A stretch of DNA of 38,244 nucleotides from a virus, in the IMG/VR virus record IMGVR_UViG_3300046170_000340, positions 1-38,244 of that record. The stretch is one strand, 5' to 3'. Below are positions 7,183 to 14,532 of the stretch, one piece after another. The position numbers and the translations under genes were made by a program. Position 1 is the stretch's first letter, and every line of letters starts with the position of its first letter. The notes beneath the pieces are model-generated. The model ran no database searches and was not told the origin of the DNA. It worked only from the letters and a program-made list of their open reading frames with translations.

Positions 7183-7407
7183 ATGGCTAAAGCTAATGTA
7201 ATATCAGCGAGAGGTTCAATCCTTCGTGAAGATGGCAATGGATATTTCCGTGTTGAACTTGAAGACCCTGCTGGACATGTATGTCTATGCCGTGCTTCAG
7301 GTAAACTAATTACACGCAAAATTCAACTTCTTGTTGGTGACACTGTCACCGTAGAACTCAGTCCTTATGACCTTGACCGAGGTCGCATTACACTCAGAGA
7401 GAAATAA
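7183..7407 (+). CDS. infA: Translation initiation factor IF-1 homologue
   Basis: 74 aa, close to the 72-aa bacterial length, a single OB fold. Family landmarks in order: MAKAN.I...G.IL, then YFRVELE...GHV, then RASGK, then the signature VGDTVTVELSPYDLDRGRITLREK. Cellular IF-1 binds the 30S A site and works with IF-2 and IF-3 in initiation. A phage copy could bias initiation toward phage mRNA or replace host IF-1 during shutoff; that role is inference. It lies between a small unknown gene and mazG with no intergenic space, so it is co-transcribed with nucleotide-metabolism genes. An RNA-chaperone use of the OB fold is an alternative. Confidence 0.93.
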   Translation: MAKANVISARGSILREDGNGYFRVELEDPAGHVCLCRASGKLITRKIQLLVGDTVTVELSPYDLDRGRITLREK

Positions 7408-7848
7408 ATGTCACTACTAGAACAAGCACGAAAGTTCCGCGAAACCTTTAATCAAGAAGTATTGCCTAATATTTCACGTTATGGTTTCATCAAAAAGAAA
7501 CTATGGGATATGCAGACTCGTCTCGTTAGAGAGGAAGCTGGTGAGTTCTTAGTTGCTGCAGATGAATGCTTTGCTGACCCCGAAGACCCTAGGCGTAGAG
7601 AGGAGTTAGTCAAAGAATTATCAGATCTTGTCTTTGTTTGCTATCAGTTTGCTGCTACTTATAACATTGATTTAGATAAGGCAATGACCCTCGTCTTTGA
7701 ATCTAATCTCAGTAAACTAGATGAACAAGGAAAGCCAATCTATCGCGAAGACGGCAAGGTCTTGAAAGGACCTAACTATCAGCCACCAGACTTAGCTGAT
7801 TGTCTACCTCAACCACAACTTAACTATTACGATACAAATGGAAAATAA
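7408..7848 (+). CDS. mazG: MazG-like nucleotide pyrophosphohydrolase
   Basis: 146 aa, all-alpha NTP-pyrophosphohydrolase fold. The EEAGEF motif (an E-E-x-x-E type metal site) is near residue 46 and a KELSDLVFVCYQF helix carries the second acidic pair. A C-terminal GKPIYREDGKVLKGPNYQPPDL region matches phage MazG-type proteins. The family hydrolyses dNTPs or NTPs to monophosphates. In cyanophages MazG has been linked to nucleotide recycling or ppGpp modulation; the in vivo substrate cannot be read here. The TAA overlaps the ribonucleotide reductase ATG (TAATG). Confidence 0.9.
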   Translation: MSLLEQARKFRETFNQEVLPNISRYGFIKKKLWDMQTRLVREEAGEFLVAADECFADPEDPRRREELVKELSDLVFVCYQFAATYNIDLDKAMTLVFESNLSKLDEQGKPIYREDGKVLKGPNYQPPDLADCLPQPQLNYYDTNGK

Positions 7849-9257
7849 TGTCATTGCCCGGACTGGACGAGTTCAAAACTGGATTGATGACCCGAGTAGC
7901 CGACTTCCTGTCAGTTGCACAGTCTTTGTTGTTGAAGACAGTATGGAGGGACCCAACGGCATTGAAGCCAGCTGGCGATTTGTCAGCCATGCTCTACGAT
8001 TTGGAGCAGGAGTTGCAGTCCATCTCTCTAAGATTAGACCTGCTGGCACAGATAACGGGTCAGGACTCGTTGCGAGTGGCCCGTGCTCATTTGGAAAAAT
8101 CTATAGTTGTCTTAACGAACAACTCCGACGCGGAGGCGTATACAAGAACGGAGCAGTAGTTCTCCATCTTGACCTCAATCATCCAGACATTCTGGACTTT
8201 ATTGATATGCCTAGGAATGAAATCCCTTGGGCTAAACGATGTATTGACTTGTCTCCTGTTATGTGGGACATGGCAAACCCCGTAGTCAAAGAAGCAATCC
8301 TTAAAGGCATTGCACGCGGTGATATCTGGCTCGCCAAAATCAAAAGAGATCAAAAAGGCGAACGGATTTACGCGAACGTGTGCCTCGAAGTCTTCCTTAA
8401 GATCAAGGGGCACTTGTCTTTTAGAGCACATCAACGTTGGTGCTTGTACTCCAGAAGAGCTGCCTGGTGCATTTACTGCAGGCATGGCAGAGCTCTGTGC
8501 ATTACATCCAACTACTGGTGTTGAGAAAACTGGCGAGTATCTTTCTCAAGAAGAAGACCGTCAAGTTGGTCTCGGCATGCTTGGACTAGCTAACTTGCTT
8601 GCGCTGGAAGGAGTTACATACGCTCAGTTTGGTGAAGCATTGACTGCTCATCACTACCCTGAAGGTGATTACATTACGACTCCAGCTGCACGTAAGATAG
8701 TTACACAGCTACAAGCAGGAATTGATGCAGCAGCAGAAGTAGCACGAGCCGCAAACATGGACCGTGCCTTCGCTATTGCTCCCACTGCCTCTTGCAGTTA
8801 CCGTTACACAGACCGAGCTGGCTATACCACAGCCCCCGAACTTGCACCGCCAATCGGGCGCACAGTGGATAGGGACAGCTCTACATTCGGTGTCGAAACT
8901 TTCGACTACGGAGATGTTGAAACAGCTGAATCTGTTGGCTGGGAAGACTATCGCCGTGTAGTTGATGGAATCATGGAAATGATTAATCGCACTGGCTTAG
9001 CGCATGGCTATAGCTTCAACTCATGGAGCGACGTTGTTCAGTACGACGACGACTTTATTGAAGCATGGCTTGATTCTCCACAGACTTCGCTGTACTACAG
9101 CTTGCAAGTCATGCAGAACACGCAGGCAAAAGATGATGCTCTAGCAGCACTTGACGGTAACTTCGGTGAGATGTTCGGCTTTAATGACGACGACGCCGAT
9201 GATGACATCATTAACGTATTTAATGATCCAGCAGCCTGTGTTGGCTGCGCTGAATAA
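7848..9257 (+). CDS. nrdA: Ribonucleotide reductase alpha subunit, compact cyanophage type (frame-broken)
   Basis: Reconstructed at about 469 aa with two one-base corrections: an A lost in the AAAA run at 7875-7878 and an extra base in GGGGC at 8407-8411. Landmarks: SCTVFVVEDSMEG with the first active-site Cys; the active-site loop NVCLE with the thiyl Cys and Glu; PTASCS; a C-terminal CVGC pair for re-reduction by thioredoxin. The enzyme reduces ribonucleoside diphosphates to dNDPs with the beta subunit encoded next. It is much shorter than E. coli NrdA, with no ATP-cone seen. If no base was lost near 7876, the start could instead be the ATG at 7838 in the second frame. Confidence 0.88.
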
Positions 9258-9276
9258 ACCCTTATACATAAAACCA

Positions 9277-10008
9277 ATGAAAGCAGAAACTCCTTACATT
9301 CATCTTCACCAGCGCAAGCGTACCTGGACTCCTGTCCAAGTATCTGCTGGTCAGCTACTTAATGGTGGCGAAGAAGTCATTCAACGAGCACTAGCACTTC
9401 GTTGCCTTGAAATCCCAGTGGGTGACTTCATTAGCGATGCTATGAAAGGCGACCTACCTGATGTGAAAGGTTGCAAGGAGTTGCTTGCTTCTAACGTTGT
9501 TGACGAAGAAAACCATGATATTGCCCTCAATTTCGCTGCTGCAGCGCATGGAGTCTCCCCTCGGTTTGAGAAGGAGGCTGCACACATTTGCAAGACGTGG
9601 CTTGAACTGGATAGACACCCAGTACTCAAGGCTGTTGTCCTCGAACGCTCCGTCTTCTTTGTACTGCTTCCCATCTTCCGCTTCCTGGGAGATACAGGAT
9701 TGCGTACGACAAGTGCGGATATCAGCCGAGACGAACAGACGCATGTTGCCGCCAACACGCTTGTATGTGAAGCGCTCGGTCTTAAATCTGACAAGACCCT
9801 CAACAATCTCCGCCGCGCTACGGTCGCATGGTGCCTTCAGTCCCTCAAGGGGGAAGCTGATCACAAGCATCTGTCCAGTAACTTCTGGCTTGCAAGTTCA
9901 GATTCTCTCTACACAAGAGGGAAAGCAGAAGGTCTAGCCGAGACACGCGCTAGCCGTATGCCTGCATTCTTTGAGACTGCTAATCAAAACCTACCACAAT
10001 ATGCTTAA
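9277..10008 (+). CDS. nrdB: Ribonucleotide reductase beta subunit, divergent
   Basis: 243 aa, shorter than usual NrdB (about 320-375). Ferritin-like di-metal ligands are visible: a first acidic residue near NGGEE, DEENH (E-x-x-H) near residue 77, a Glu in VLERSVFF, and DEQTH (E-x-x-H) near residue 151. At the place of the E. coli radical Tyr122 (four residues after the first ligand His) there is Leu, so no canonical tyrosyl radical is possible. Compact cyanophage beta subunits adjacent to alpha and lacking that Tyr have been described as a distinct class I clade. I choose ATG 9277 because upstream codons overlap the alpha gene. Confidence 0.82.
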   Translation: MKAETPYIHLHQRKRTWTPVQVSAGQLLNGGEEVIQRALALRCLEIPVGDFISDAMKGDLPDVKGCKELLASNVVDEENHDIALNFAAAAHGVSPRFEKEAAHICKTWLELDRHPVLKAVVLERSVFFVLLPIFRFLGDTGLRTTSADISRDEQTHVAANTLVCEALGLKSDKTLNNLRRATVAWCLQSLKGEADHKHLSSNFWLASSDSLYTRGKAEGLAETRASRMPAFFETANQNLPQYA

Positions 10009-10285
10009 GAAAAAAGAATTAGCTAGACGCTTATATAAAGCTTACGAATTACATCTCTCTTCATTAGATACATCAGCACTGTATGATTTAACTGAAGAGC
10101 TATCAAGTGGTTGCATTGTCAATCACTTGAATGATGTGACTGTTGACGAGCTAAAAACTTATGTGAGACAAACATTTATTCATTCTCACCCTCCTATGTA
10201 CTTGATTAGTCCTGCTGTGACTACTCAAGTTGTTACGTCCAAAAATGAAAACGTACTAACTAAACTAAAGTCTATTTTTAAATGA
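10001..10285 (+). CDS. Hypothetical protein (94 aa)
   Basis: ATG at 10001 overlaps the nrdB stop by 8 bases. Basic N-terminus (MLKKKELARRLYKAYEL), helical, no membrane segment; the C-terminus is Lys/Thr-rich. Its TGA overlaps the next ATG. The family is not recognised. Confidence 0.6.
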   Translation: MLKKKELARRLYKAYELHLSSLDTSALYDLTEELSSGCIVNHLNDVTVDELKTYVRQTFIHSHPPMYLISPAVTTQVVTSKNENVLTKLKSIFK

Positions 10286-10577
10286 CACCTATACTTGAAT
10301 TCGCCGGTAAAGATAAACAAAAGATTCAAATCCTAGAGCAAGAACTTGACCTAGAAAAATTTGATGACAAAGGATTGCCTGCTGACACTCATATTGTTAC
10401 ATATGAAATCAAAGACAAAACCCTTGTAGATGCTGTTCGTGCCTACACTATGGTTGATATCTTTGATGCTTACTTTGATAAGCTTAAAGGTACTGGCAAA
10501 GTAGTTAAGCATTCAGTCTGGCTACGGCAATCGTAAGGCCAAATCTATACGGCAAAATTAAAACTAACGATGACTAA
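10282..10577 (+). CDS. Hypothetical protein (about 97 aa, two frame breaks)
   Basis: The first 75 residues (MTPILEFAGKDKQKIQ...KGTGKVV) are clean. Removing one base near 10510 and one near 10538 turns the rest into IQSGYGNRKPNLYGKIKTNDD, ending at TAA 10575-10577, which overlaps the next ATG by 8 bases. In the raw frame it ends at 10536 in SVWLRQS. The family is not recognised; the reconstructed tail is coherent, but I cannot confirm it without homologues. Confidence 0.5.
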
Positions 10578-10674
10578 ACAAGACTACATTGATAAACTCG
10601 TTACTATTGTTAAGCAGAAAGCAGAACACTGTACTGTTAAACAACTACGAGTCTTAATTAACTCCTATAAATAA
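10570..10674 (+). CDS. Small hypothetical protein (34 aa)
   Basis: MTKQDYIDKLV start, Lys-rich and helical. Its TAA overlaps the thyX ATG by one base (TAATG), the standard junction in this genome. No family recognised. Confidence 0.5.
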   Translation: MTKQDYIDKLVTIVKQKAEHCTVKQLRVLINSYK

Positions 10675-11306
10675 TGCACGACGCTAAACTTATCTGGGTT
10701 ACACCAGATGCTGAGGCACTAATCGCAAAGATTGCCCGTGTCTCTAACCCTAAGAATGAAGATAACCCTGACTCAGAACGGTTGTTGCGTTATCTAATCA
10801 AGCACAAGCACTGGTCACCATTTGAAATGGCGTCTATGTGCGTTGAGATTCACACTACACGTGCCATCTCTCCACAAATTCTGCGTCACCGTAGCTTCTC
10901 TTTCCAAGAGTTCTCACAACGGTACGCTATTCCTACTGATACCTTTGCGACTGTGCTGCCAAAGCTCCGTCGTCAAGATGAAGAGAACAGGCAGAACTCT
11001 ATTGATGACCTTGCAAGTGAAACTGCTGAGTACTACGAAGACCGTATTGATGCTCACTTCCGTCAAGGTGTTGAGCTGTATGAATCCTTGCTTCACTCTG
11101 GTGTAGCTAAAGAATGTGCACGTTCTGTCTTGCCTATCAACACTGTGACTCGTCTGTATATGTCAGGCACTATTCGTAGCTGGCTCCATTACATTGACCT
11201 ACGCGGTGACAACGGTACACAGCGAGAGCATATGTCAATTGCTCGTAGTGTTGGTGAAATTCTTGATACTCAACTTCCAAATATTGCTCGCGCAATGTGG
11301 GGTTAA
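10674..11306 (+). CDS. thyX: FAD-dependent thymidylate synthase
   Basis: 210 aa. The ThyX motif is present: RHRSFSFQEFSQRY near residues 63-76 (RHR followed by S at +7). Upstream HKHWSPFEMA and downstream CARSVLPINTVTRLYMSGTIRSWLHYIDLR blocks complete the active site; Ser in VLPIN and Arg in LDLR-type segments are family-typical. It methylates dUMP to dTMP with methylene-THF and reduced FAD. It follows RNR and supplies dTTP for replication. Length and motifs are complete. Confidence 0.96.
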   Translation: MHDAKLIWVTPDAEALIAKIARVSNPKNEDNPDSERLLRYLIKHKHWSPFEMASMCVEIHTTRAISPQILRHRSFSFQEFSQRYAIPTDTFATVLPKLRRQDEENRQNSIDDLASETAEYYEDRIDAHFRQGVELYESLLHSGVAKECARSVLPINTVTRLYMSGTIRSWLHYIDLRGDNGTQREHMSIARSVGEILDTQLPNIARAMWG

Positions 11307-11342
11307 GTGCTTATATTAGAGGCTGACCAATGACTATAAATA

Positions 11343-11999
11343 ATGAACTTTATTGCAGCAACCGTTGAACTACGAGACTTCGTTGCAAATCCGATCAACG
11401 CTTATGGGCTTGACTATAGCGGTGCTGATGCTGTTATCCCCTCTGGCAATAGTGCTGGAGAGGTCAAGCTTCGCCTCCTCTGCTATAACCGTCCAGGACC
11501 CAAACTAGAAACGTTTGGTGGATGGAAACAAGGCACCCGTGCGTTGATTACTGGCAACCTTGTATTCAGCGATGACACCAGTCAGCCTATGGATTTGATT
11601 GTTACTACGATTGAACCTAATATTCCACAAGACATGTTCTGTAACCAGGTAGTCCTGGGTAATGCATTCTTTGGTTCAGATGAAATCAAAGAACGTAAGA
11701 ACTCTCAAATTGCTATTAAGATTGGAACGACATTAGATAATAGTGATGTAACTACCTGGCTATTTATGGAGACCCATGATTCACGAAAAAGTAAGCTCAC
11801 TGAAAGAGTCCGTAAAGGGCGTCCTATCTGCGTCCAAGGTTATCTGCGTGAGTATCGCAAAGAGGGCGACACTTCCCCTTATCGAGCAATCGTTGCAAAT
11901 GACTTCACGACTAGAAAGGACCGTGAGCAAGGAAGCCGAAAAGCAGCAACAGGCTCTGCAAAAGGATATGCAGAAGTCGACCCCGTTCCCGATTACTGA
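11343..11999 (+). CDS. Single-stranded DNA-binding-like protein
   Basis: 218 aa. Two OB-like halves with the order seen in SSB proteins: strand, RLLCYNR, then GTRALITGNLVFSD; later a second set WLFMETH, GRPICVQGYLREYRKEG, RAIVANDF. The tail (YAEVDPVPDY) is acidic with a terminal aromatic, like SSB C-termini that recruit partners. It would coat ssDNA at the phage fork. Recognition is by pattern, not by one diagnostic motif, so SSB-like is the safe call. A terminator follows. Confidence 0.65.
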   Translation: MNFIAATVELRDFVANPINAYGLDYSGADAVIPSGNSAGEVKLRLLCYNRPGPKLETFGGWKQGTRALITGNLVFSDDTSQPMDLIVTTIEPNIPQDMFCNQVVLGNAFFGSDEIKERKNSQIAIKIGTTLDNSDVTTWLFMETHDSRKSKLTERVRKGRPICVQGYLREYRKEGDTSPYRAIVANDFTTRKDREQGSRKAATGSAKGYAEVDPVPDY

Positions 12000-12031
12000 T
12001 GTTGGTTTGACTGACTAGGTATACCCCAAAT

Positions 12032-12054
12032 GGCTCTCGTGCGAGGCCTTTTTT
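12032..12054 (+). terminator. Rho-independent terminator after the SSB-like gene
   Basis: A GGC-CTC/GAG-GCC stem with one bulged T and a 4-base loop, followed by TTTTTT. It closes the RNR-thyX-SSB transcription segment and faces a minus-strand small gene. Confidence 0.75.
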
Positions 12055-12068
12055 AATGCCAAAAATTT

Positions 12069-12242
12069 TCAAGCCGGTTTCAATGGAATGTTTGGTACAT
12101 GTTCTCTCATATGTTCGTCGTATCTGTAGTCAGGTACCTGTGATGGTGATGGTCTCAGTATTGACGGCCAACTAGATTCATTATCACCTGCACGTGCAAT
12201 TAGTTGCATTACATCGTTAGGTATAGCGCCTGCTAATCTCAT
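12069..12242 (-). CDS. Lone minus-strand small protein (57 aa)
   Basis: The ATG at 12242 (minus) opens a 57-aa frame: helical start (MRLAGAIPNDVMQLIARAGDN), Pro/Ser-rich middle, a VPDYRYDEHMREHV segment, stop TGA at 12069-12071. It fills the otherwise empty gap between two plus-strand operons. The composition is protein-like and no competing plus-strand frame exists. The family is not recognised. Confidence 0.5.
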   Translation of the reverse strand: MRLAGAIPNDVMQLIARAGDNESSWPSILRPSPSQVPDYRYDEHMREHVPNIPLKPA

Positions 12243-12305
12243 ATTTATTTAGCTCACATTTATCTATTGTATTACTTATATTTGTAGAGTCTAAATAATA
12301 AAAAT

Positions 12306-13046
12306 ATGACGCTACAAGTTCTACCCCCAGAAATGCTGGAGGGTCCTAAAGACAAAATTGAAACTAAAGAAGCACAACCTTATTGGAAACCTAGCTCACT
12401 AAAAGATGGCGAATCAGAAGAGTTCCGACTGCTCGGTTGCTACGACACAGGTCATGCAATCGTCGGATGGCAATACGCATCTGAAAAAGTGCGCGATAAC
12501 GGTGAACTTGGTTTTGCTGGTTACGTCGTTACTCGCAGTCACCCTGGGCAACCGGATGACATCGCCCGTGAAACCGACTGGTCCAAACCAGACCGTCCCA
12601 AGATTGACGGCACCTTCGTTAAGCCACGGCGGTTCCTTGCATGGGTAGCAACGAGTGCTGCACGTGGACGTTTAGAGGTACTATTCATTGAACAAAAATC
12701 ACTACGAGAACAACTCACAGAAATTCTTCAAGAGATTGAAGATTACACTTGGACAGAAGATGGACTTGCTAATTTTTCGATCAAGATTAGCCGCAAGGGA
12801 GCCGGTCTGGAAACTTCATACAGCATTTTACCAAAAGTCCGTAAGGTCCCAGATAAAATTGTTTCAAGCTGGCAAAAAGAAAAAGATACTATCTGGTTAC
12901 CTAATTTCTTTGAAGGCAAAGACCCTTTTGACGGCAAGCAAGTGGACGCTAAAGGTCTTCCAGCTGGTGGAACCGACAAACGTGGAGCGCACGTAACACC
13001 TACTACTGCTAAGAAAAAAGTTGAAGAAAGTCAAGCCGAGTTCTAG
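12306..13046 (+). CDS. Probable DNA-metabolism protein with acidic tail
   Basis: 246 aa, no membrane segment. N-terminal YWKPSSLKDGESEEFRLLG, a GFAGYVVTRSHPGQPDD segment, then a beta-rich core and KVPDKIVSSWQKEKDTIWLPNFFEGKDPFDG. A low-complexity, Gly/Thr/Lys-rich linker leads to an acidic end (KVEESQAEF). Position immediately before the exonuclease and primase, plus the acidic tail, suggests an ssDNA-binding or recombination accessory protein. The family is not firmly recognised. Confidence 0.6.
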   Translation: MTLQVLPPEMLEGPKDKIETKEAQPYWKPSSLKDGESEEFRLLGCYDTGHAIVGWQYASEKVRDNGELGFAGYVVTRSHPGQPDDIARETDWSKPDRPKIDGTFVKPRRFLAWVATSAARGRLEVLFIEQKSLREQLTEILQEIEDYTWTEDGLANFSIKISRKGAGLETSYSILPKVRKVPDKIVSSWQKEKDTIWLPNFFEGKDPFDGKQVDAKGLPAGGTDKRGAHVTPTTAKKKVEESQAEF

Positions 13047-13215
13047 TAACTACCGACCACACTATGTCGATGAGAATGCAGAGATTGTATACGTCTCAGT
13101 TAATAGCTGGATGAGTTCAATGGCTGCACCTCATTGGGTTAAGAGACATTACCCTGGTTACAAATGTAAAAATGTCTCACCTGAAACACTTAATAAACTA
13201 ACTGAAAATGATTGA
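13021..13215 (+). CDS. Small hypothetical protein (start uncertain)
   Basis: An open frame from TTG 13021 overlaps the upstream gene by 26 bases. The convincing part begins at NYRPHYVDENAEIVYV (about 13048). It is aromatic-rich and ends KLTEND, overlapping the next ATG. No ATG lies in frame before 13111, so either the TTG is used or the start codon has been altered by an error. No family recognised. Confidence 0.5.
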   Translation: MKKVKPSSSNYRPHYVDENAEIVYVSVNSWMSSMAAPHWVKRHYPGYKCKNVSPETLNKLTEND

Positions 13216-13393
13216 ACTTACTGTAAACAAAAACGAATTGGGACTGCATGAAGCTGTTGCCACACTTCAACTTCCACCAATGACTGTAAGCCGTGCAAAA
13301 GCTGACCGTGATGACTTGGAGTATGAACTCCGCCGTGCATTCGAAGAACTTGTAGGCGAAATCGTAACCAAACAACTCAAGGATGAATTCTAA
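13208..13393 (+). CDS. Small hypothetical protein (61 aa)
   Basis: ATG overlaps the previous stop by 8 bases and the TAA overlaps the next ATG region (TAATG). Acidic and helical (AKADRDDLEYELRRAFEELVGEIV). No family recognised. Confidence 0.6.
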   Translation: MIELTVNKNELGLHEAVATLQLPPMTVSRAKADRDDLEYELRRAFEELVGEIVTKQLKDEF

Positions 13394-13762
13394 TGACCAA
13401 CATTAATACCGAAGGCTTGCCACCTGAAATGCAAGCACGCATCGCAGACATTATTGAGAAAGCAAAAGCTAATGCCGTTAATCCTGGAGCTCCTGGGCTT
13501 GTTCCTACTGTGCCTAACCCTGTACTACAGCCTCCGGCTCCTGTTGTACGCCCTCCCTCGTTGATGGACCATGTAATTGCACTACGTCAAGAAGTTGCTG
13601 TACTTAGCCAGAAAGTAGATGCAATGGGTCAAGTATCAGAAGCAGTAGGGCAATGCAGTGGGGCAGATGTATCAAATGTTTCAACAGCAAACCACACCTA
13701 CAGATACAGGCGCAACGTATAGCCAGAACTTCCAAGAGCAAATGACTGACGAAGATTACTAA
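13393..13762 (+). CDS. Pro-rich/coiled hypothetical protein (frame-broken)
   Basis: The raw frame runs to 13722. Removing one G from the GGGG run at 13660-13663 replaces the odd Ser/Thr-rich end with a Gln-rich one (QMYQMFQQQTTPTDTG...EQMTDEDY). That ends in TAA at 13760-13762, overlapping the exonuclease ATG. Features: helical start, Pro-rich linker (residues 36-56), short coiled coil (VIALRQEVAVLSQKVDAM), acidic tail. About 122 aa when corrected. The family is not recognised. Confidence 0.55.
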
Positions 13763-14532
13763 TGTCTGATGAGAACCTAGGTCCTAAAGAAAAACCGTAC
13801 AGGATTCAAACTGCACAGGGTTACCGTAAGTATCTCTGTTCTGGTTTGTACATGCCTTCTGTTACTACAGTTCTATCGGCTACCGAAACAGAAAAATCTA
13901 AAGCAGGTCTAAGAACTTGGCAGAAAAATAATCCTGGTGCACTTGAAGCTGCATCTAAACGGGGCTCTGCTATTCACTTAGGTTGTGAAAACTACCTTCG
14001 TGGATTGGACCCAGGTGTACCTGAAGAATATCAAGACTTCTGGTCAGGGTTAACACCATATCTTGATTGGTTTGATACCATACATTGGAGCGAGCGTCCA
14101 CTTCGCCCTGACTGGAATCACTTGCGTAGTGACGACAGAGAAGTTGCATATGTCTGGAGCACTGAGCATTTATATGCTGGTTGTCCTGACTTGATTGGAG
14201 AAATCGGGGGTGTCAAAATCATCGCTGACTTCAAGACAAGCAACGGTCCATACATGAACTGCTTCCCAGAGAAGGGTGACCGTATGGGCTTCGGTGGATT
14301 CAGGAAGTACCAAAAGTGTGCACAACAAATGGCGGCTTACCGCCTTGCATTATTTGAGCGTACTGGTTATAAATGTGATGTTGCTTTGATTATTGTCTCT
14401 ACACCTGAGATATCTCAAGGCATCTTTATTGATAGCGACCAGCTTGATAGATTCGAAGCTAAGTTCCTGACACGATGTAAACAATTTCATAGCATAGGAG
14501 ATGACGAAGAAGATACTAAAGATTGCAGTTAA
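13762..14532 (+). CDS. PD-(D/E)XK exonuclease (Cas4/RecB-like)
   Basis: 256 aa. The PD-(D/E)XK active site is visible: RGSAIHLGCENYL helix near residue 68, then YAGCPDLIGEI near 139 (conserved Asp), then the core IADFKTS (D-x-K) near 155, then QMAAYRLALFE (the Gln-containing motif). This family digests DNA ends for recombination or degrades host DNA. The gene ends inside the start of the primase/helicase (32-base overlap), indicating coupled expression. Confidence 0.88.
   Translation: MSDENLGPKEKPYRIQTAQGYRKYLCSGLYMPSVTTVLSATETEKSKAGLRTWQKNNPGALEAASKRGSAIHLGCENYLRGLDPGVPEEYQDFWSGLTPYLDWFDTIHWSERPLRPDWNHLRSDDREVAYVWSTEHLYAGCPDLIGEIGGVKIIADFKTSNGPYMNCFPEKGDRMGFGGFRKYQKCAQQMAAYRLALFERTGYKCDVALIIVSTPEISQGIFIDSDQLDRFEAKFLTRCKQFHSIGDDEEDTKDCS

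Noticed and set aside
7848-8159. A 103-aa frame (MSLPGLDEF...) as a separate gene.
   Set aside because: Only its first ten codons look real and they join the RNR alpha frame after one lost A; the rest is a shadow of the RNR gene.
11335-11342. TATAAATA boxes (also at 10666-10673) like T4-type late promoters.
   Set aside because: They touch the ATG of the SSB-like gene and thyX and leave no room for a leader or ribosome site; at 10666 the bases are coding. Probably AT-rich chance.
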